Shown here: positions 59,118-64,000 of the stretch, one piece after another
Numbering within the stretch: the first letter of the stretch is position 1
Layout: the number at the start of each line of letters is the position of its first letter
Assembly: GCF_007183175.1 (NCBI RefSeq)
Contig: NZ_AP019807.1
Coordinates: forward strand, 2,400,001 to 2,464,000
DNA: 64,000 nucleotides
Source: Microbulbifer sp. GL-2
GTDB lineage: Bacteria; Pseudomonadota; Gammaproteobacteria; Pseudomonadales; Cellvibrionaceae
Direction: 5' to 3'
Notes under the pieces: generated by a model
The model's input: the letters and a program-made list of their open reading frames with translations, nothing else
What the model was told of the DNA's origin: nothing
Database searches by the model: none
Program-made: the position numbers and the translations under genes

Positions 59118-60509
59118 TCAGGCTTCGGCAACCGCACTGCGGCGGGCCTTCTTGCGCGGGATGCCTAACTTCTGGCGCCGCTCCCACAGGCACTTGCGGC
59201 TGACCCCCAGCTTTTTGGCCAGCTCAGTTTCACTCATGGTGTCCTGGTGTTCGATCACAAAACGGGCGAAGTAGTCCTCCAGGGACAAGTCCTCACGGGG
59301 GTCTGTATGCAGGCTCCTGGGGCGTGGTAGATCGTTAGTCTCTTCCACCGGAACCAGGTCTAAATCAATATCCAAAGTCTTGTGGTCAATTTCCCGGCTG
59401 TCCCGGTCGGTGAGGATTACTGCGCGCTGGATGGCGTTTTCCAGCTCGCGCACGTTACCAGGCCAAGTGTAAGTGGTAACGGCCTGGACCGCCTCTGGGG
59501 AGAGGCGCAGTAACGGGCGCTCAATTTTGGTGCAGAATCGTTCCAGCAGGTGTTCAGCTAGTGCAAGCACGTCGCGGCCGCGTTCGCGCAGCGGAGCCAG
59601 TGTCATTTGCACCACATTAATGCGGTAGTAGAGGTCTTCACGGAACTTGCGCTCCGCCGCCAGCTGGCGCAGATTGCGGTGGGTGGCTGTTACCAGGCGC
59701 ACATTCACCTTGCGCGATTCAATCGAGCCGATCGGACGCACTTCCCCTTCCTGGATTACACGCAGCAGACGCGCCTGGGCTTCAAGAGGCAGCTCGCCGA
59801 TTTCATCGAGGAACAGGGTGCCGCCATCGGCAGCCGCCACCAAGCCCTCGCGTGCGCTCTGCGCACCGGTAAAGGCGCCTTTCTCGTAGCCGAATAGTTC
59901 CGATTCGATCAGGGTTTCGGGGATTGCGGCACAGTTGACCGATATCAGTGGCTTGCCAGCTCTGCGGCTCTCCTCGTGGATGGCGCGCGCCACCAGCTCT
60001 TTACCGGTACCTGTCTCGCCGTGTACCAGCACCGTGGCATCGGTAGGTGCCACTTTGTGGATGCGCCCATAAAGCTCCCGCATCACCTGGCTGCTACCGA
60101 TCATACCGGCGATGGTACCAGTGTTACCTTTTTCCTTGGGGGCCTGGGCGCGGCTCTGTTCGGCCTTGCCGATAACCCTGCGCACAGTGGCAATCATTTC
60201 ATCGTGATCAAAGGGTTTGGCGATATAGTCCGCCGCGCCCATGCGCATGGAGTCGACCGCAGACCTGAGGCTGGCGTAGCTGGTCATGATCAGCACCGGC
60301 ACTTCGCCGGCGTGCTTGAGCAGGTCCGTGCCGGGAGCACCGGGCAGGCGCAAGTCGGAGATCACCAGATCCACTTCACTGACACGGTATTTACTCAGGG
60401 CTTCGCGTACTGAGCCCGCCTCACTGACCTTGTAGCGGTGCCGCTCCAGCAGTTTGCGCAGCGCCGTTCGAATAATGGCTTCATCTTCGACGATCAGGAT
60501 GTGGCTCAT
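59118..60509 (-). CDS. cbrB: Sigma-54-dependent response regulator, CbrB-type
   Basis: The 463-residue protein has a receiver domain (1-120; phosphoacceptor Asp52 in VISDLRLPG). The AAA+ domain follows (about 145-375) with Walker A GETGTGKE, the sigma-54-contact loop GAFTGA, and Walker B GTLFLDEIGELP. A C-terminal Fis-type HTH ends it (ETELAKKLGVSRKCLWERRQKLGI). Encoded downstream of a CbrA-type kinase and next to pcnB, it matches CbrB by synteny. It should activate the adjacent sigma-54 promoter. A TGTTAC word lies next to its own start (60511-60516), hinting at autoregulation. Confidence 0.88.
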   Translation of the reverse strand: MSHILIVEDEAIIRTALRKLLERHRYKVSEAGSVREALSKYRVSEVDLVISDLRLPGAPGTDLLKHAGEVPVLIMTSYASLRSAVDSMRMGAADYIAKPFDHDEMIATVRRVIGKAEQSRAQAPKEKGNTGTIAGMIGSSQVMRELYGRIHKVAPTDATVLVHGETGTGKELVARAIHEESRRAGKPLISVNCAAIPETLIESELFGYEKGAFTGAQSAREGLVAAADGGTLFLDEIGELPLEAQARLLRVIQEGEVRPIGSIESRKVNVRLVTATHRNLRQLAAERKFREDLYYRINVVQMTLAPLRERGRDVLALAEHLLERFCTKIERPLLRLSPEAVQAVTTYTWPGNVRELENAIQRAVILTDRDSREIDHKTLDIDLDLVPVEETNDLPRPRSLHTDPREDLSLEDYFARFVIEHQDTMSETELAKKLGVSRKCLWERRQKLGIPRKKARRSAVAEA

Positions 60510-60636
60510 GTGTTACGCCTGGTTACAAAATGCTCAATAAGCGCCTAGTTTTACCTGCGCGCCGTTTCTATGCAACTCAAAAACCGTGAATTGGTCAATT
60601 TTTGAGTGAAAATTGATCGATTTGATCGCTCGTATC

Positions 60637-63597
60637 TCAACTCGCCAGTGGTAGCTGGACAATAAACTTGGCGCCACGCCCGGTCTCCCGATTAGCAGGG
60701 CTTACCAGTTCCAGCTGTCCTCCATGTTCTTCAACAATGCTGTACACCATTGCCAGGCCCAGACCGGTGCCTTCACCGGGCTCCTTGGTAGTGAAGAAGG
60801 GCTCGAGTATACGATCTCGGTGCTTGGCCGAGATTCCGGGGCCGTCGTCGGTGACAGAGACGCATGCGCTGCCGTTGACGACATAGCCCTCGATTAGAAT
60901 CTGGCCTCCATCGGGACTGGCATCGCGGGCATTGCTGAGTAGGTTGATAAAAACCTGGATCAGGCGCTGGTTGTCCCCTGGGGCGATCAGGTTTTCGGGC
61001 ACTGTATTATCGAAGCGTACTTCGGTCTTATCCCGCTGCAGGGACAGCAGGTGCACTGCCTCCTGCACACAGGCATAGAGGTCCACCGGCGCCCGTTCAC
61101 TTTCCTGGCTGCCGCTGTGTGAGAAGTTAACCAGCGAATGTACGATGCGACTGATACGTTGCGTCTGGCTGAGAATCTGGTCAGCGGTTTCCAGTACCTC
61201 CGGGTTTTCACAGTCAAACTGGAGGTTTTGCGCCAGACAGGCGATGCCTGTCACCGGGTTTCCGACTTCGTGGGCGACTCCAGCTGCGAGGCGCCCCACC
61301 GAGGCCAAGCGCTCACTGTGAATCAGTTCCTGCTCCAGCACCTGGGTCTCGGTAATGTCTTCGAGTAGCAACATATGGCCGTCGCCGCGCTCATCCTGGA
61401 CATGATCGCTGCGGCTGCGCTTCTGGCGGGTCTTATGCAGGTTGAGCCAGTGGCTGTTGCCGTCCAGGCTCACCTGCTGCTTGAAGCGACTGGCATCGGT
61501 GGATTCGGCAAACTCTGCCAGCAGGCCGCGCCAGGGCTCGGCCAGGTACTCCAGTTTGGAACCGATTACTTCGCTGGCAGCGATGCCGGTAAGGTCCTGC
61601 ATAGCGTAGTTCCACAGCAGTATCTCGCCGTCGCGGCCCAAGGAGCAGGCGGCCATGGGCAGTTCCTCCAGCATCTGGCGATGATAGAGGCGCAGATTGT
61701 TCAGTTCCCCAGCGAGGCCCGTGAGCTGGTGCTTGTAGCGCCCCAGGCGTGTTTCGATCAGATGAATATCCTTGTTGGCCGGTTGATCGCTGTTCTGGAA
61801 AGGAAAGTGACGGTCGATAATCTGGCCGGCAAGGACCCTTCCGAGTAATCCGGAAAGGTTGGCCTCCAGCTTGTTGCGCAGTTGGCGAAGGGCGTAAGGG
61901 CGGCGCTCGTCATCCGGTAGGTTGAGCTGGTTGAGAGCGCGCCTGACTTCTTTGTTTGCTGTGGCAGCACCGAGGCTCTCAGCCAGGCGCAAGCGGAAGT
62001 CCGCGGCTGATTCCACATCAAGACCGAGTCGCAAGGCCTGGGCAATAGTGTCGTCACTGCACAGGTCGGCGGCGTACTGCTCAAGGCCGCTGGTGCGAGT
62101 AAACAGGGACAGGGCCACAAACAGCAGTATGTTGATGCCAAGGGATAGGGTGGTGACCTGGGTCCAGATCGGCATCCCCAGGGGAATTTGTATGGAGGTT
62201 CCGGGCAGGGTGATACCGGTCAGGTCAAAAATTGACGGCAGCATCAAGCCGCAGCCCCAGATCAGCATGCCGCCCAGCAGTCCACCGATAAAGCCGCGCC
62301 GGTTGCCGCGCGGCCAGTGGATCACTGCAAAGATACCCGGCAGGAATTGCAGTGAGCCAATAAATGCCAACAAGGCCAGGTCCGACAGGGACAGCCGGTT
62401 GTTCAATAACAGGTAGAAAGCAAAGCCGGCGATAAACAGTGCCGCGATCAAGGCGCGACGCAACCACACCAGCTGGCGATACATATTGTCTTCGGAGTGC
62501 CAGCGGGTGCCTGGTAGCAGCCAGTGGTTCATCACCATGGTGGATAGCGCGAGGGTGATCATGATCAGTGCACCGGTGGCTGCAGAGAGGCCTCCGATAA
62601 AGGCGAGGGTGGTAAGCAGGGCTGAACCACTGGCGCGTGGTACCGCCAGGGAGAAGTACTGTACCGGCTCAGCCACATCCAGGGCAAAGCCCGCCCACAT
62701 AATCGGAAAGATCGGCAGCGCCATCAGTAACAGGAACAGCGGGAAGCCCCAGCTGGCTGTACGCAATGCCTGGCCAGTGGGACGCTCGGCGATACTCAGG
62801 TAAAAAATATGCGGCATGGCCACGGCGGTGGCGATAAACACCAGCAGCAAGGTGTGTGAGGAGCCCTGTTCAATGGGGGTGTAGAGCAGCTGCTGCATAT
62901 CGTTGTTTTCCAGCAGCCACTGGTCGAGGCCGGAGAAACCCCCGAATACGCCGTAAACGGCATAGCCACCTACAGCAGTGAGTGCGACAAGCTTCACCAG
63001 GGACTCCAGTGCCATGGCACTAGCCAGGCCCTCGCCGCGCTCGCGGGTTGCACCGTACATGCTGGTAAAGACGGCCAGTAGTACGCAGTAGAAAAAGGCG
63101 ATCAGGTTTTTGCTGGAGACACCACTGTCCGGCAGGCCGAGCGCGGCGACGCTATCCCTCGACAATAGTGCGAGGGTTTCGGATACCGCCTGAATTTGCA
63201 GGGCTACTAGTGGTAATAGTGCCAGTAACATGAACAGAGTGGCGAGAGTTCCTACCAGGCGGCTGTGGTAACGGAACACCAACAGGTCTGCAGGTGAGTA
63301 CAGCTGATAGCGTTGGGCCAGCCGTGCCAGGGGTTCAAGTGCCACCGGGGCAAACAGGAACATGGCGCCGGTGCCCAGGTAGTAGGCCAATACGCCGTAG
63401 CCGTATTGCCAGGCCAGGTCGACGATGCCGTAGAAGGTCCAGGCGGACAGGGAGACTCCCAGGGACAGTACATATACCAGTGGGTGGCGAACCCAGCGAG
63501 AGGGCAGCCAGCCCTTGGAGGTGGCGAAAGCAACAAAGAACAGGGTAGCAATATAGGCGACGCCGATCAGGGCGATATGGGCTATGTCAAAGCTCAT
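60637..63597 (-). CDS. cbrA: Transporter-like sensor histidine kinase, CbrA-type
   Basis: The 986-residue membrane protein has an N-terminal sodium:solute symporter-like domain with about 13 helices (residues 1-510). A linker with a PAS domain follows (about 640-750; AACSLGRDGEILLWNYAMQDLTG), then HisKA with the phospho-His in GVAHEVGNPVTG (about 777) and HATPase_c ending near the C-terminus (DDGPGISAKHRD, GEGTGLGLAMVYSIVEEHGG). This fusion is the hallmark of CbrA, which senses carbon/nitrogen status, possibly histidine transport. Its start overlaps the stop of the small upstream gene. Confidence 0.92.
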   Translation of the reverse strand: MSFDIAHIALIGVAYIATLFFVAFATSKGWLPSRWVRHPLVYVLSLGVSLSAWTFYGIVDLAWQYGYGVLAYYLGTGAMFLFAPVALEPLARLAQRYQLYSPADLLVFRYHSRLVGTLATLFMLLALLPLVALQIQAVSETLALLSRDSVAALGLPDSGVSSKNLIAFFYCVLLAVFTSMYGATRERGEGLASAMALESLVKLVALTAVGGYAVYGVFGGFSGLDQWLLENNDMQQLLYTPIEQGSSHTLLLVFIATAVAMPHIFYLSIAERPTGQALRTASWGFPLFLLLMALPIFPIMWAGFALDVAEPVQYFSLAVPRASGSALLTTLAFIGGLSAATGALIMITLALSTMVMNHWLLPGTRWHSEDNMYRQLVWLRRALIAALFIAGFAFYLLLNNRLSLSDLALLAFIGSLQFLPGIFAVIHWPRGNRRGFIGGLLGGMLIWGCGLMLPSIFDLTGITLPGTSIQIPLGMPIWTQVTTLSLGINILLFVALSLFTRTSGLEQYAADLCSDDTIAQALRLGLDVESAADFRLRLAESLGAATANKEVRRALNQLNLPDDERRPYALRQLRNKLEANLSGLLGRVLAGQIIDRHFPFQNSDQPANKDIHLIETRLGRYKHQLTGLAGELNNLRLYHRQMLEELPMAACSLGRDGEILLWNYAMQDLTGIAASEVIGSKLEYLAEPWRGLLAEFAESTDASRFKQQVSLDGNSHWLNLHKTRQKRSRSDHVQDERGDGHMLLLEDITETQVLEQELIHSERLASVGRLAAGVAHEVGNPVTGIACLAQNLQFDCENPEVLETADQILSQTQRISRIVHSLVNFSHSGSQESERAPVDLYACVQEAVHLLSLQRDKTEVRFDNTVPENLIAPGDNQRLIQVFINLLSNARDASPDGGQILIEGYVVNGSACVSVTDDGPGISAKHRDRILEPFFTTKEPGEGTGLGLAMVYSIVEEHGGQLELVSPANRETGRGAKFIVQLPLAS

Positions 63598-63763
63598 TTG
63601 ACTTGCGCCTCCACTGGATAAAAATCGCCAGTAAGATCAAGACAAACCAGAGAATAAAAGGCCGATACCAGGCGCCAACGGGGTTGATCATCCAGGTGAA
63701 AATGGTGGGGGAAAATACATAACCCACCAGTACGAGCAGAATTAACAGGGTACGGTTGCTCAT
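63587..63763 (-). CDS. cbrX: CbrX-like small membrane protein
   Basis: This 58-residue protein has two hydrophobic helices (LLILLVLVGYVFSPTIF and FILWFVLILLAIFI) and a basic C-terminus. Its TGA overlaps the cbrA start, with the two frames sharing 11 bases, so translation is probably coupled. A short gene in this position and topology (CbrX) precedes cbrA in Pseudomonas putida. Start ATG at 63763. Confidence 0.82.
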   Translation of the reverse strand: MSNRTLLILLVLVGYVFSPTIFTWMINPVGAWYRPFILWFVLILLAIFIQWRRKSNEL

Positions 63764-63921
63764 AGATCGTCTTGAAAACCCGCTTGGGGAAAAGGTGTTA
63801 TTGAATTGCCAGACTCACCAGGGATTCAGTGACACGTCCACTGCTGAGCCTCTGCCGTGATAGGGGCGCACTGCCCGGGGGCGGGCGCCGCTGGCGGAAA
63901 AATGTTAATTGTCCCCGAAGC
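63764..63921. other. Upstream region of the cbrXAB operon
   Basis: No gene seen. It should contain the operon promoter or readthrough from the upstream gene; a short GC-rich hairpin near 63870-63895 is possible. Confidence 0.4.
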
Positions 63922-64000
63922 TCAGTGCAATTGCCGGTCGTGATTATCGATCTGGTGGCGCTGCCAGCGGGCCGTTGCCCAATTGAGGATATGTTCTGTG
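63922..64000 (-). CDS. gluQ: C-terminal end of a gene, probably gluQ (partial)
   Basis: A minus-strand frame enters from the window edge and stops at TGA 63922-63924, encoding TEHILNWATARWQRHQID... The hydrophobic-Trp pattern ILNWATARW fits the C-terminus of glutamyl-Q tRNA(Asp) synthetase, which precedes cbrX-cbrA in Pseudomonas (dksA-gluQ-cbrX-cbrA). Only 25 residues are visible, so this is a synteny call. Confidence 0.45.
   Translation of the reverse strand, partial: TEHILNWATARWQRHQIDNHDRQLH

Overview
The window is gammaproteobacterial chromosome. Two conserved housekeeping blocks frame it: (ftsH)-folP-glmM-tpiA-secG-tRNA-Leu(GAG) at 1-3935, and tRNA-fMet x3-rimP-nusA-infB-rbfA-truB-rpsO-pnp at 40706-50291. 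A reverse-strand block follows: pcnB-folK-dNK-panB downstream of a CbrA/CbrB-type two-component system. This order is known from Pseudomonas and relatives. The secreted GH19 chitinase with chitin-binding modules, the choice-of-anchor surface protein and the moderate GC suggest a marine polysaccharide degrader of the Cellvibrionales (Microbulbifer-like). That genus assignment is inference; no database was searched.

Between tRNA-Leu and the rimP operon lies about 37 kb of accessory DNA. The first 19.5 kb (3913-23468) is one integrative element. It has a P4-type tyrosine integrase next to the tRNA, a duplicated 28/29-bp piece of the tRNA 3' end as attL/attR, GGTGCTA arm-type repeats at both ends, an AlpA-like regulator, and a large TOPRIM-like/DUF927-type replication helicase. 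Two related modules of GGTGTTACAG iterons stand in inverted orientation (8001-8120 and 22198-22315), reminiscent of the ori and crr of phage P4. Inside this element sits a complete integron: intI on the minus strand with a LexA box in its promoter, an attI crossover site, and 12 co-oriented cassettes (13 genes, 11 recognisable attC sites and one truncated). Most cassette genes are unknown. Exceptions are a NADAR-family protein, a class C-like serine hydrolase paired with a GFA-family protein, two lipoproteins, and a membrane protein with an EF-hand loop. The first cassette looks like a membrane-active or abortive-infection-type protein. The right end of the element has an XRE regulator with a divergent small gene, a GNAT-like gene with two small overlapping genes, and about 1.4 kb of non-coding DNA rich in short hairpins with covarying stems.

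From 23.5 to 40.3 kb the genes look like ordinary or decaying accessory chromosome: a secreted thrombospondin-3-repeat protein, a multicopper-oxidase relic, a MerR regulator facing a DHA2 efflux pump through a 19-bp-spacer promoter, a cupin, the GH19 chitinase, a second DHA2 pump that is a pseudogene with a 7-bp tandem repeat, NnrS, a GFA protein, PhzF and a UbiH-family hydroxylase.

From 40.7 to 50.3 kb is the translation/RNA-decay operon, with terminators and an RNase III-type hairpin before pnp. The last 14 kb holds a small membrane protein/GFA pair, a ZntB-like transporter, a secreted endonuclease/exonuclease/phosphatase protein, a thioesterase, panB, a deoxynucleoside kinase, folK and pcnB. 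It also holds what looks like a CrcZ-type Hfq-decoy RNA on the minus strand, with a good sigma-54 promoter and clustered TGTTAC sites, directly after cbrB. CbrA is preceded by an overlapping small membrane protein gene (CbrX-like). Together these suggest that the CbrAB-CrcZ catabolite-control cascade is present in this lineage. All coordinates were read by eye.
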